Assembly: GCA_965116115.1 (NCBI GenBank)
Contig: OZ220486.1
Location: forward strand, 1,612,001 to 1,676,000
Direction: 5' to 3'
Origin: JAPOXR01 sp965116115
GTDB lineage: Bacteria > Pseudomonadota > Alphaproteobacteria > Rhodobacterales > Rhodobacteraceae
DNA: 64,000 bases
In this document: positions 53,029 through 62,014 of the stretch, piece after piece
Numbering within the stretch: position 1 is the first letter of the stretch
How the letters are laid out: every line of letters begins with the position of its first letter
Program-made: the position numbers and the translations under genes
The notes under the pieces: model-generated
What the model was told of the DNA's origin: nothing
Seen by the model: the letters and a program-made list of their open reading frames with translations, nothing else
Databases searched by the model: none

Positions 53029-54066
53029 GTGACTCCGTTCTTCGAAACAGGGATCGGGACGTTTGTCCTGATATTGGCGCAGAGTCTGGTTCTGGTCGGG
53101 TTCGTGATGATCTCGCTGCTGTTTCTGGTTTACGGCGACCGCAAGATCTGGGCGGCGGTTCAGATGCGCCGGGGACCCAACGTGGTCGGGGCGTTCGGCC
53201 TGCTGCAGTCAGCGGCGGACGCGCTCAAATATGTGGTCAAGGAGATCGTGATACCGGCGGGCGCGGACCGTCCGGTGTTTCTCTTGGCGCCGTTCTTGTC
53301 TTTCTTCCTGGCGATGGCGGCCTGGGCCGTCATTCCCTTCGCGGACGGGTGGGCGCTGGCGGATCTGAATGTCGGCATACTGTTCATATTCGCCGTGTCC
53401 TCGCTCGAGGTCTACGGCGTGATCATGGGCGGATGGGCGGCGAATTCGAAATACGCTTTTCTGGGATCGCTGCGCTCGGCGGCGCAGATGATATCCTATG
53501 AGGTTTCCATCGGTTTCATCATCGTCGGCATCCTGATTTCAACAGGGTCGCTGAATCTCAGCGATATCGTGCGGGCGCAGGACGGCTCCGCGGGTTTCTT
53601 TTCCTGGTACTGGCTGCCGCATCTGCCGATGACGGTTCTGTTCTTCGTCTCCGCGCTCGCCGAGACCAACCGTCCCCCGTTCGATCTCCCGGAAGCGGAG
53701 TCGGAACTGGTCGCCGGATATCAGGTGGAATATTCGTCGACCCCGTTCCTCCTGTTCATGGCAGGCGAGTATATTGCGATTCTCCTGATGTGCGCCCTCA
53801 TGTCGATTCTGTTTTTCGGCGGGTGGCTGTCGCCTATACCCGGTCTACCTGACGGCGCATTGTGGATGGTCGGGAAGATGGCGGTCTTCTTTTTCCTGTT
53901 CGCGTTGGTCAAAGCCGTGGTTCCGCGCTACCGCTATGACCAGCTGATGCGGATCGGGTGGAAGGTTTTTCTTCCCCTGTCGCTGAGCTGGGTCGCTTTG
54001 ACCGGCCTGTTCGCGCATTATGGCTGGCTGGGCGGACTTTACGTCCGCTGGGCGGTCGGGAGCTGA
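53029..54066 (+). CDS. nuoH: NADH-quinone oxidoreductase subunit H
   Basis: A 345-residue, eight-helix membrane subunit at the quinone entry site. Signatures are DRKIWAAVQMRRGPNVVG, LGSLRSAAQMISYEVSIG and the acidic loop AETNRPPFDLPEAESELVAG. It couples quinone reduction to the proton channels. The start is GTG 53029, 48 bases after nuoG. Confidence 0.95.
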   Translation: MTPFFETGIGTFVLILAQSLVLVGFVMISLLFLVYGDRKIWAAVQMRRGPNVVGAFGLLQSAADALKYVVKEIVIPAGADRPVFLLAPFLSFFLAMAAWAVIPFADGWALADLNVGILFIFAVSSLEVYGVIMGGWAANSKYAFLGSLRSAAQMISYEVSIGFIIVGILISTGSLNLSDIVRAQDGSAGFFSWYWLPHLPMTVLFFVSALAETNRPPFDLPEAESELVAGYQVEYSSTPFLLFMAGEYIAILLMCALMSILFFGGWLSPIPGLPDGALWMVGKMAVFFFLFALVKAVVPRYRYDQLMRIGWKVFLPLSLSWVALTGLFAHYGWLGGLYVRWAVGS

Positions 54067-54069
54067 GAA

Positions 54070-54567
54070 ATGCTGAAAAAGATAGATTTGGTCCGGGCGG
54101 CGAAATACACGCTGCTGCTGGATTTTCTCGCCGGTTTCCGGCTGGGAATGAAATATTTTTTCGCGCCCAAGGCGACGGTCAACTACCCGCACGAGAAGGG
54201 GCCGCTCTCGCCGCGGTTCAGGGGCGAGCATGCGCTGAGGCGCTATCCCAGCGGCGAGGAGAGGTGCATCGCTTGCAAACTGTGCGAGGCGATCTGTCCG
54301 GCGCAGGCGATCACCATTGACGCGGAACCCAGGTCAGACGGTTCCCGCCGGACCACGCGCTACGACATCGACATGACGAAATGCATCTATTGCGGGTTCT
54401 GTCAGGAAGCGTGTCCGGTGGATGCCATCGTCGAAGGCCCGAATTTCGAGTTCGCCGCCGAAACGCGGGAAGAACTCTTTTACGACAAAGAAAAGCTGCT
54501 CGCGAACGGCGACAGATGGGAGGCGGAAATTGCCGCCAACATTGAACTTGATGTGCCGTACCGGTAA
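54070..54567 (+). CDS. nuoI: NADH-quinone oxidoreductase subunit I
   Basis: A 165-residue ferredoxin-like subunit carrying clusters N6a and N6b. Two motifs are seen: CIACKLCEAICPAQAI and CIYCGFCQEACPVDAIV. The amphipathic N-terminus (FLAGFRLGMKYFFAPK) and FRGEHALRRYPSGEERC fit the family. ATG 54070 is three bases past nuoH. Confidence 0.96.
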   Translation: MLKKIDLVRAAKYTLLLDFLAGFRLGMKYFFAPKATVNYPHEKGPLSPRFRGEHALRRYPSGEERCIACKLCEAICPAQAITIDAEPRSDGSRRTTRYDIDMTKCIYCGFCQEACPVDAIVEGPNFEFAAETREELFYDKEKLLANGDRWEAEIAANIELDVPYR

Positions 54568-54606
54568 CGGCGCCCGGTCCGAAGCGCGCAGGAAGGCCGC
54601 CCGCTG

Positions 54607-55227
54607 ATGGTTATGCAGACTCTGGCATTTTATCTGTTCGCTCTGACCGCCGTCTCCGCCGGCCTGTGCGTGGTGCTGGCGAGAAATCCGGTCCACGGCG
54701 TCCTGTGGCTGATTCTCGCGTTTCTGTCTTCGGCCGGTCTGTTCGTGCTGCAGGGGGCCGAGTTTGTGGCCATGCTGATGATCATCGTCTATGTCGGCGC
54801 GGTGGCGGTTCTGTTCCTGTTCGTGGTGATGATGCTAGATGTGGATTTCGCGGCTTTCCGGGCCGGAATGGCCCGCTATATTCCCGTCGGGCTGCTGATC
54901 GGCGCCGTTCTTCTGATGATGCTGGGGATGGAAATCGGCAACTGGAAGACCTCGGACCTGGCCTCCGGCCTCCGCCGGTCCGTCGCGCCCCCGGCGGATG
55001 AAACGCACAACACGCCGGCACTGGGCGAACTGATCTACACGGAATACGTGCTGCTTTTCCAGAGTGCCGGGCTGATCCTGCTCGTCGCCATGGTCGGGGC
55101 CATCGTTCTCACGCACCGGCGCCGGGCCGGCGTCAAACGGCAGGACATACTGTCGCAGATTTACCGCGATCCGGCGGAGTCAATCGAGTTGAAGGATCTC
55201 AGGCCGCCGGCGGGAGACCGGAATTGA
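54607..55227 (+). CDS. nuoJ: NADH-quinone oxidoreductase subunit J
   Basis: A 206-residue, five-helix membrane subunit. The helix with LQGAEFVAMLMIIVYVGAVA is the NuoJ signature and contains the pi-bulge region that couples quinone chemistry to proton transfer. ATG 54607 or, two codons later, 54613 is the start. Its stop overlaps the nuoK TTG start. Confidence 0.93.
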   Translation: MVMQTLAFYLFALTAVSAGLCVVLARNPVHGVLWLILAFLSSAGLFVLQGAEFVAMLMIIVYVGAVAVLFLFVVMMLDVDFAAFRAGMARYIPVGLLIGAVLLMMLGMEIGNWKTSDLASGLRRSVAPPADETHNTPALGELIYTEYVLLFQSAGLILLVAMVGAIVLTHRRRAGVKRQDILSQIYRDPAESIELKDLRPPAGDRN

Positions 55228-55529
55228 CAGGTCTGGAGCATTATCTTGCGGTCGCAGCGGCTTTGTTCGTCATCGGCGTGTTCGGTATTTTCCTGAACCG
55301 GAAGAATATCATCGTGATCCTGATGTCGATCGAGTTGATGCTGCTGGCCGTGAACATCAATCTGGTCGCGTTTTCAGTGCATCTCGGCGATTTGACCGGC
55401 CAGGTATTCACATTGTTTGTCCTTACCGTCGCAGCTGCCGAAGCCGCGATCGGGCTGGCGATTCTCGTCTGTTTCCACCGCAACCGGAATTCGATCGCCG
55501 TTGACGATGTCAGTCTGATGAAAGGTTAA
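55224..55529 (+). CDS. nuoK: NADH-quinone oxidoreductase subunit K
   Basis: A 101-residue, three-helix membrane subunit. GVFGIFLNRKNIIVILMSIE and LMLLAVNINLVAFS carry the conserved glutamates of the proton path. The start is TTG 55224, overlapping the nuoJ TGA as TTGA; the residues that follow (GLEHYLAVAAALF) match the usual NuoK start, which supports the rare codon. Confidence 0.95.
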   Translation: MTGLEHYLAVAAALFVIGVFGIFLNRKNIIVILMSIELMLLAVNINLVAFSVHLGDLTGQVFTLFVLTVAAAEAAIGLAILVCFHRNRNSIAVDDVSLMKG

Positions 55530-55535
55530 CGCGGG

Positions 55536-57515
55536 ATGACGCCGATTTTTCTGGCGACGATCGTTCTGGGTCCGCTTCTGGGCGCGGCCGTCTGCGGTTT
55601 CGGCCATCGGCATCTGGGCGAGCGGGCGTCAGTGATATTCGCGACCGCTCTGCTGTTCGCGGCCGCCGTTCTGAGCTGGATCGTTTTTTTCAGCTTCGGC
55701 GGCGAAACCGTATCGGTGCGGCTGTTCCGGTTCATCGACAGCGGCGCGATGTCGTCCGACTGGTCAGTCCGTCTCGACAGGCTGACGGCTGTCATGCTCG
55801 TAGTGGTGACGACGGTCTCATCGCTCGTCCACTTGTACAGTTTCGGCTATATGAACGACGATCCGCACTGGAAAGAGCACGAATCCTACAAGCCGCGGTT
55901 TTTCGCCTACCTGTCTTTTTTCACCTTCGCGATGCTGGCGCTGGTCACTTCGGACAATCTGGTGCAGCTGTTTTTCGGTTGGGAGGGCGTCGGCGTCGCG
56001 TCTTATCTGCTGATCGGGTTCTACTACCGGAAACCTTCCGCGAACGCCGCCGCCATCAAAGCGTTCATTGTCAACCGCGTCGGTGATTTCGGACTGATGC
56101 TCGGCATTTTCGCGTTGTTCCTACTGACCGGTTCGGTTCGGTTCCCGGTGATTTTCGCGGAAGCCCAATCGCTTGCGGCGACGGAAGTCGGTTTCCTGTG
56201 GATGCGGCTCAACGCGGCGGAACTGGCCGCGGCGCTCCTGTTCGTCGGCGCCTGCGGAAAGTCGGCGCAGCTGTTTCTCCACACTTGGCTGCCGGACGCC
56301 ATGGAAGGCCCGACTCCCGTCTCGGCTCTGATTCATGCCGCGACCATGGTGACCGCGGGGGTGTTCCTGGTCTGCAGGTTTTCGCCGCTGTTCGAATTCG
56401 CTCCCGGGGCGCTGGCCGCGGTCACGGTCATCGGCGCGTCGACGGCTTTTTTCGCGGCCACAGTCGGCCTTGTTCAGAACGACATCAAACGGGTGATCGC
56501 GTATTCCACCTGTTCGCAGCTCGGCTACATGTTCGCGGCGGCGGGAGTCGGCGTCTACCAGGCCGCGATGTTCCATCTTTTCACCCACGCTTTTTTCAAG
56601 GCGCTGCTGTTTCTCGGCGCCGGATCGGTGATTCACGCGATGCACCATGAACAGGACATGCGGGCATACGGCGGGTTGCGGTCGAAGATTCCCTGGACGT
56701 TCTGGACCATGCTGATCGGCACGCTGGCGATCACCGGCGTCGGCATCCCGCTCACGCATATCGGGTTCGCCGGATTCCTGTCTAAAGACGCGATCATTGA
56801 ATCCGCGTTCGCGGCCGGTTCCGGGCCGGGCGGTTTCGCGTTCTGGCTGCTCGCGGCGGCGGCGCTGATGACCAGTTTTTATTCCTGGCGCCTGATGTTC
56901 CTGACGTTTTTCGGCGTCCCGCGCGGCGATCTTCACGCTCATGAGCGCGCGCATGAGCCGCCTTGGACCATGTTGGCGCCGATCGCCGCGCTGGCCGTCG
57001 GTTCGGCCGCGGCCGGCATGATCTGGTACGAGCCGTTCTTCGGCGAACACGCCGGAGAGTGGTTCGGGGAATCGGTGTTCGCCGGGGCGGGCAACAGCGT
57101 CCTGGAAGCGGCCCGCCATGCGCCTAAATGGGTCAAGGCGGCTCCCTTTGCGGCGATGGCCGCGGGGCTGGCTCTCGCCTGGCTTTTCTACATCCGGGTT
57201 CCGGCGCTGGCCGGACGGCTGGCCGCTGCGCAGCGGCCGCTTTACCTGTTCCTTCTGAACAAATGGTATTTTGACGAAATTTATGAATTTCTGCTGGTCA
57301 GGCCGGCCAAATGGACCGGGAAGTTTCTGTGGAAGCGCGGGGATCTGGGCGTCATTGACGGGACGCTGCATGCCGTCGCGATGGGGGCGGTGCCGTTCCT
57401 GACGCGTCTCGCCGGGCGTTTTCAGTCAGGCTATCTTTTCCATTACGCGTTCGTCATGGTGGCCGGCGCGGTGCTGCTGATTGCCGCGGCCGCGGTCATT
57501 GGAGGCGGCGGGTGA
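55536..57515 (+). CDS. nuoL: NADH-quinone oxidoreductase subunit L
   Basis: A 659-residue antiporter-like proton pump subunit with about 16 helices and the long lateral helix. Signatures include VVTTVSSLVHLYSFGYM, LFFGWEGVGVASYLLIGFYY, LHTWLPDAMEGPTPVSALIH, and KALLFLGAGSVIHAMHHEQD. It lies six bases past nuoK and overlaps nuoM by four bases (GTGA). Confidence 0.96.
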   Translation: MTPIFLATIVLGPLLGAAVCGFGHRHLGERASVIFATALLFAAAVLSWIVFFSFGGETVSVRLFRFIDSGAMSSDWSVRLDRLTAVMLVVVTTVSSLVHLYSFGYMNDDPHWKEHESYKPRFFAYLSFFTFAMLALVTSDNLVQLFFGWEGVGVASYLLIGFYYRKPSANAAAIKAFIVNRVGDFGLMLGIFALFLLTGSVRFPVIFAEAQSLAATEVGFLWMRLNAAELAAALLFVGACGKSAQLFLHTWLPDAMEGPTPVSALIHAATMVTAGVFLVCRFSPLFEFAPGALAAVTVIGASTAFFAATVGLVQNDIKRVIAYSTCSQLGYMFAAAGVGVYQAAMFHLFTHAFFKALLFLGAGSVIHAMHHEQDMRAYGGLRSKIPWTFWTMLIGTLAITGVGIPLTHIGFAGFLSKDAIIESAFAAGSGPGGFAFWLLAAAALMTSFYSWRLMFLTFFGVPRGDLHAHERAHEPPWTMLAPIAALAVGSAAAGMIWYEPFFGEHAGEWFGESVFAGAGNSVLEAARHAPKWVKAAPFAAMAAGLALAWLFYIRVPALAGRLAAAQRPLYLFLLNKWYFDEIYEFLLVRPAKWTGKFLWKRGDLGVIDGTLHAVAMGAVPFLTRLAGRFQSGYLFHYAFVMVAGAVLLIAAAAVIGGGG

Positions 57516-59038
57516 GCAATCTGATTTCCATCATGATGTTCGCTCCGCTGGCGGCGGCCGCGATCATGATGTTGTTTCTGCGCGGCGAAGACGAGCAGGC
57601 GCAGCGGGACGTCAAGCTGCTGACGATCACGACCACCGCGGCGACCTTTCTGATCTCCGTTTTCGTGTTCATCGAGTTTGATCCGTCCAGCGCCGGTTTC
57701 CAGCTTGTGGAGGAGGCGGAGTGGCTGTTCGGTCTGCGCTACAAGGTCGGCATCGACGGGATCAGCGTCCTGTTCGTCATGCTGACGACGATGCTGATGC
57801 CGGTCACCGTGCTGGCCTGCTGGAACGTCACCCACCGGGTGAAGGAGTTCATGGCGAGCTTTCTGGTTCTGGAAACCTTCATTATCGGCGTGTTCTGCTC
57901 CCTCGACATGGTCCTGTTCTATCTGTTTTTCGAGGCCGGGCTGATCCCTATGTTCCTCATCATCGGCGTATGGGGCGGAAAAGAGCGGATTTACGCGGCC
58001 TTCAAGTTTTTCCTCTACACGTTGCTCGGATCGATCCTGATGCTGATCGCCATGATCGCGCTGTGGGCGATGGCGGGAAGTTCCGACATCGCCGTCCTGC
58101 TGGATTTCAGCGTTCCGTCGGACACGATCGAGATTCTCGGCATCACCGTGGCCGGCGGCGTCCAGACGGTAATGTGGCTGGCGTTTTTCGCCTCCTTCGC
58201 CGTCAAGCTGCCGATGTGGCCGGTCCATACCTGGCTGCCGGACGCGCATGTGCAGGCCCCGACCGGCGGTTCGGTGATACTGGCCGCGATTCTCCTGAAA
58301 ATGGGCGGCTACGGTTTTCTGCGCTTCAGCCTGCCGATGTTTCCGGTGGCATCGGAAATCCTGGCCCCGTTCGTGATGTGGCTGAGCGTGGCCGCCATCA
58401 TCTACACCTCGCTGGTGGCGATGATGCAAGAGGATATGAAAAAACTGATCGCTTATTCTTCGGTCGCGCATATGGGATTCGTCACTCTGGGGATTTTCGC
58501 GGCCAACCGGCAGGGACTCGACGGCGCGATTTTCCAGATGATTTCCCACGGTTTCATATCGGGGGCCCTGTTTCTGTGCGTCGGCGTGATCTATGACCGG
58601 ATGCATACCAGAGGCATTGACGATTACGGCGGGCTGGCGGTGCGGATGCCGGTTTACGCGCTGATTTTCATGTTCTTCACGCTCGCCAACGTCGGGCTGC
58701 CCGGCACGAGCGGATTCGTCGGCGAATTCCTCACTTTGGCCGGCGCGTTCCGGTACAGCAGCTGGGCGGCGGCATTCGCCGCCACCGGGGTCATTCTTTC
58801 GGCATGCTACGCGCTCTGGCTGTTCCGGCGCGTGGTGTTCGGCGATCTCGTCAAGGCGTCTTTGTCGATGATCGCGGACATGGACCAAAGGGAAAAGCTC
58901 GTTTTCGCGCCGCTCGTCGCCATGACGCTGCTTCTGGGAGTCTATCCCAGCATCGTGACGGACGTCATCGGCGCCAGCACCGAGCAGCTGGCATCGCAGG
59001 CAGCCGAAAGCCGCCAAGCGGCCGCCGGCGGAAACTAG
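57512..59038 (+). CDS. nuoM: NADH-quinone oxidoreductase subunit M
   Basis: A 508-residue antiporter-like subunit with about 14 helices. Family motifs are FFEAGLIPMFLIIGVWGG, LPMWPVHTWLPDAHVQAPTG, KKLIAYSSVAHMGFVTLGI and GLPGTSGFVGEFLTLAGAF. The conserved glutamate and lysines of the proton channel are in these helices. Start GTG 57512 overlaps the nuoL stop. Confidence 0.96.
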   Translation: MSNLISIMMFAPLAAAAIMMLFLRGEDEQAQRDVKLLTITTTAATFLISVFVFIEFDPSSAGFQLVEEAEWLFGLRYKVGIDGISVLFVMLTTMLMPVTVLACWNVTHRVKEFMASFLVLETFIIGVFCSLDMVLFYLFFEAGLIPMFLIIGVWGGKERIYAAFKFFLYTLLGSILMLIAMIALWAMAGSSDIAVLLDFSVPSDTIEILGITVAGGVQTVMWLAFFASFAVKLPMWPVHTWLPDAHVQAPTGGSVILAAILLKMGGYGFLRFSLPMFPVASEILAPFVMWLSVAAIIYTSLVAMMQEDMKKLIAYSSVAHMGFVTLGIFAANRQGLDGAIFQMISHGFISGALFLCVGVIYDRMHTRGIDDYGGLAVRMPVYALIFMFFTLANVGLPGTSGFVGEFLTLAGAFRYSSWAAAFAATGVILSACYALWLFRRVVFGDLVKASLSMIADMDQREKLVFAPLVAMTLLLGVYPSIVTDVIGASTEQLASQAAESRQAAAGGN

Positions 59039-59050
59039 GCTGAGCGGCTG

Positions 59051-60487
59051 ATGTTGGCACAGGACACGGCGGCTGTTCTGCCGGAACTCGCGCTGGCGCT
59101 TTACGCGGCAGCGGCGCTGATGTGGGGCGTGTTCGGGAAGTCCGGACGGACCGGCTCCCCGGTTCACTGGATGACGCCGCTTGTTTTCGCCGGGCTGGCC
59201 GTGTGGATCGGTTTCTCGCCCGAGGGCACGCGCACCGCGTTCGGCGGCGCGTTCACCGATGATTTCTTCGCCCGGTTCGCCAAGGTCATGATTCTCTCAG
59301 CGACGGCTCTGGTGCTGCTGATCAGCCGCGATTTTCTCCGGCGGAGCCGGATGCTTGACTTTGAATTTCCGGTTCTGGCCGCCTTCGCGGTTCTCGGCAT
59401 GATGGTCATGGTGTCGGCAAGCGATCTGATGGTTCTGTACATGGGTCTCGAACTGCAGTCGCTATCGCTTTACGTGCTGGCCGCGTTTCAGCGGGACAAC
59501 GCGCGTTCCACGGAGGCCGGGCTGAAATATTTCGTGCTCGGCGCCCTGTCGTCGGGAATTTTGCTGTTCGGGGCCTCGCTGGCATACGGCTATTCGGGCA
59601 CCACTCTGTTTTCCGGCGTGTCCGCGGCGGCGGCCGGCGAGATGCCGCCTGGGCTGCTCTACGGTCTGGTCTTCATTCTGGTCGGGCTGGCGTTCAAAGT
59701 GTCCGCCGCTCCGTTCCATATGTGGGTGCCGGATGTCTATGAAGGGTCGCCGACTCCGGTCACGGCGCTGTTCGCCACGGCGCCGAAAGTGGCCGCGGTC
59801 ATGCTGCTCGCCCGGGTCCTGTTCGAAGCGTTCGGCGCGGCGTCGGCCGACTGGCGGCTCATCATCGCTATTCTGTCCGTTGCCTCGGTGTTTCTCGGGG
59901 CCGTGGCCGCGATCGGCCAGCGCGACATCAAGCGGCTGATGGCCTATTCGTCGATTGCGCATATGGGTTACGCGCTGATGGGACTGGCGGCCGCGACCGC
60001 GCAGGGCGTCAAAGCGATGCTGATTTACATGGTGATTTACGTGGCCATGAATGTCGGTGCGTTCGCCTTCATTCTCTCCATGCGGCGCGACGGCTGGCAT
60101 GTGACCGACATCGGAGCGCTGAATATGTATTCGCGGCAGGCCCCGGCGCGCGCGCTGGCTCTGCTCGTGTTGTTGTTTTCACTGGCCGGCATCGTGCCGA
60201 TGGTCGGGTTTTTCGCGAAATTTTACGTATTTCTGGCGGCTGTCGAGGCCGGGCTGCTGTGGCTGGCCGTCGCTGGCGGCGTGGCTTCGGTAATCGGCGC
60301 TTATTACTATCTCCGGATTGTCTATTTCATGTATTTCGGCGAGGAGAACGAAGTTCTTGACGATTCCATGAGCGCTGTCGGGGTGGCCGTGTTGCTGGCC
60401 GCCGCTGTCGCCATGGTGGCGGGAGTTATCAATTTGTTCGAACTGACGGAAATCGCCGGCGGTGCGGCGCAGGCTCTGCTTAACTGA
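59051..60487 (+). CDS. nuoN: NADH-quinone oxidoreductase subunit N
   Basis: A 478-residue antiporter-like subunit. It shows MGLELQSLSLYVLAAFQRD, GLKYFVLGALSSGILLFG, VPDVYEGSPTPVTALFATAPK and RLMAYSSIAHMGYALMG, all NuoN hallmarks. It is the last complex I gene; its stop abuts the ATG of birA, so birA, coaX and the RNase are probably co-transcribed. Confidence 0.96.
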   Translation: MLAQDTAAVLPELALALYAAAALMWGVFGKSGRTGSPVHWMTPLVFAGLAVWIGFSPEGTRTAFGGAFTDDFFARFAKVMILSATALVLLISRDFLRRSRMLDFEFPVLAAFAVLGMMVMVSASDLMVLYMGLELQSLSLYVLAAFQRDNARSTEAGLKYFVLGALSSGILLFGASLAYGYSGTTLFSGVSAAAAGEMPPGLLYGLVFILVGLAFKVSAAPFHMWVPDVYEGSPTPVTALFATAPKVAAVMLLARVLFEAFGAASADWRLIIAILSVASVFLGAVAAIGQRDIKRLMAYSSIAHMGYALMGLAAATAQGVKAMLIYMVIYVAMNVGAFAFILSMRRDGWHVTDIGALNMYSRQAPARALALLVLLFSLAGIVPMVGFFAKFYVFLAAVEAGLLWLAVAGGVASVIGAYYYLRIVYFMYFGEENEVLDDSMSAVGVAVLLAAAVAMVAGVINLFELTEIAGGAAQALLN

Positions 60488-61261
60488 ATGGAATCCTGGC
60501 CGAAAGGCGTCGGACGCAAGTCGCTCGACATCGTCGACAGCACCAACGCTGAAGGCATGCGGATCGCTGCTGAACTTGACCGGCCAACTTGGATCATGGC
60601 CCGGATGCAGACCTCCGGCAAGGGCCGCCGGGGCCGCCCTTGGTTCTCCGCCCCGGGAAATTTTTCCGCGAGTCTGGTGATGTCCGCCGAAGATCGCGGG
60701 ACAGCTTCGCTCCGCACCTACACCGCCGCGCTGGCGCTGAGGGACGCCTGCGTCGATCTGGCCGGCGACGGGTGCCGTTTCAAGCTGAAATGGCCGAATG
60801 ACCTTCTTCTTAACCGCGGCAAGCTTGCCGGGATACTTCTGGAATGCGCGGCGGAAGAGGGCGGGCTGCGTCTGATCATCGGGTTCGGCGTGAATCTGAA
60901 CAGCGCCCCGAACATCATCCAGCCTGACGGCGCGGCTCCGCATCCTGTCAGTCTGGTCGGTGAAACCGGCGTTTCGGTCAGCCCCGAAGATTTTCTGCGG
61001 CGTCTGGCCTGTTCGTTTCAGCGCCGCGAAGGCCAGTTTCAGGCGGATGGATTCTCAGCGGTCCGCTGCGATTGGCTCGGCTGCGCCGCCGGCTTGGGAA
61101 CGGATGTGCGGATGCGCGCCTCCGGCAGAACCGTCAGCGGCAAATTCGAGGGCATCGACGGTGACGGGAGCGCTGTTCTGCTGGCTGAGGGCGAACGGTT
61201 CCGTTTCGCCGCCGGTGATATGATGCTGGATGACGGAGACGGGCATGCTTCTGGCGGTTGA
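60488..61261 (+). CDS. birA: Biotin--protein ligase
   Basis: A 257-residue cytosolic ligase that activates biotin with ATP and joins it to carboxylase carrier proteins. Visible motifs are KGRRGRPWFSAPGNFSASLV for biotinyl-AMP, KWPNDLLLNRGKLAGILLE, and a C-terminal SH3-like domain (VSGKFEGIDGDGSAVLL). It lacks the N-terminal DNA-binding domain, so it should not be a repressor. The ATG follows the nuoN stop directly. Its end overlaps coaX. Confidence 0.92.
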   Translation: MESWPKGVGRKSLDIVDSTNAEGMRIAAELDRPTWIMARMQTSGKGRRGRPWFSAPGNFSASLVMSAEDRGTASLRTYTAALALRDACVDLAGDGCRFKLKWPNDLLLNRGKLAGILLECAAEEGGLRLIIGFGVNLNSAPNIIQPDGAAPHPVSLVGETGVSVSPEDFLRRLACSFQRREGQFQADGFSAVRCDWLGCAAGLGTDVRMRASGRTVSGKFEGIDGDGSAVLLAEGERFRFAAGDMMLDDGDGHASGG

Positions 61262-62009
61262 TGTCGGCAACAGCAACACGGTGTTCGCTGTTCTGGACGA
61301 AGACAGCGTGGTCCGCCAGTGGCGGTGCGCCACCGACGGCTGCCGCACCGGAGACGAATATTATGTGTGGCTCTCGGCGCTGCTGAAATCCTGCGGGACG
61401 GGGCCGGTTGACGACGTCGTGATCGCATCCGTGGTCCCCAACGCTTTGTTTCACCTCAAGTCGCTGTGCAGGCGGTATTTCGGAACGGAGCCGTTGATCG
61501 TCGGGAGCGCGGAATGCCGGCTTCCGGTCATGCCCAGAGTGGATGAGGGAGCGCATGTCGGAGCCGACAGGATCGTCAATGCGGCGGCCGCGTTCTCGCA
61601 GTACGGCGGCGACCTGATCGTGGTTGATTTCGGGACCGCGACGACATTCGACGTGATCGCTGAGGACGGCGCCTATATCGGAGGAGCCATAGCTCCGGGC
61701 GTGGAACTCTCGGTGCAGGTTCTTCATGAAGCCGCGGCGGCGCTTCCCCATGTCGAGGTCGCCCGGCCGGACAGGGTGGTCGGAACCAATACGCGGGACT
61801 GCCTCCATTCGGGAATCTACTGGGGGTATCTCGGTATGGTTGAAGGCATCTGCGTCCGCATCCGGAGCGAACGCGGCCGGCCGATGCGGGTCATCGGCAC
61901 CGGGGGGCTTGCCGGTCTTTTCGGCAGAGAGCAGACTGTGTTCGACCATGTGAACAGTGATCTGACGGTGCTGGGGCTGGCCCTGATTCACAGATTCAAC
62001 AGGTCTTGA
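61245..62009 (+). CDS. coaX: Type III pantothenate kinase
   Basis: A 254-residue kinase for the first step of coenzyme A synthesis, of the acetate kinase/Hsp70 fold. The phosphate loop is LLAVDVGNSNTVF with D6. GADRIVNAAAAF and VVDFGTATTFDVI supply the other conserved acidic residues, and GGAIAPGVELS follows. ATG 61245 has GGAG six bases upstream; ATG 61230 is an alternative. It overlaps birA by 17 bases. Confidence 0.94.
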   Translation: MLLAVDVGNSNTVFAVLDEDSVVRQWRCATDGCRTGDEYYVWLSALLKSCGTGPVDDVVIASVVPNALFHLKSLCRRYFGTEPLIVGSAECRLPVMPRVDEGAHVGADRIVNAAAAFSQYGGDLIVVDFGTATTFDVIAEDGAYIGGAIAPGVELSVQVLHEAAAALPHVEVARPDRVVGTNTRDCLHSGIYWGYLGMVEGICVRIRSERGRPMRVIGTGGLAGLFGREQTVFDHVNSDLTVLGLALIHRFNRS

Positions 62010-62014
62010 CGTCG

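Noticed and set aside
57443..59167. 574-codon - strand frame rich in H, Q and R
   Set aside because: It is entirely antisense to nuoM, and the composition is typical of a shadow frame.
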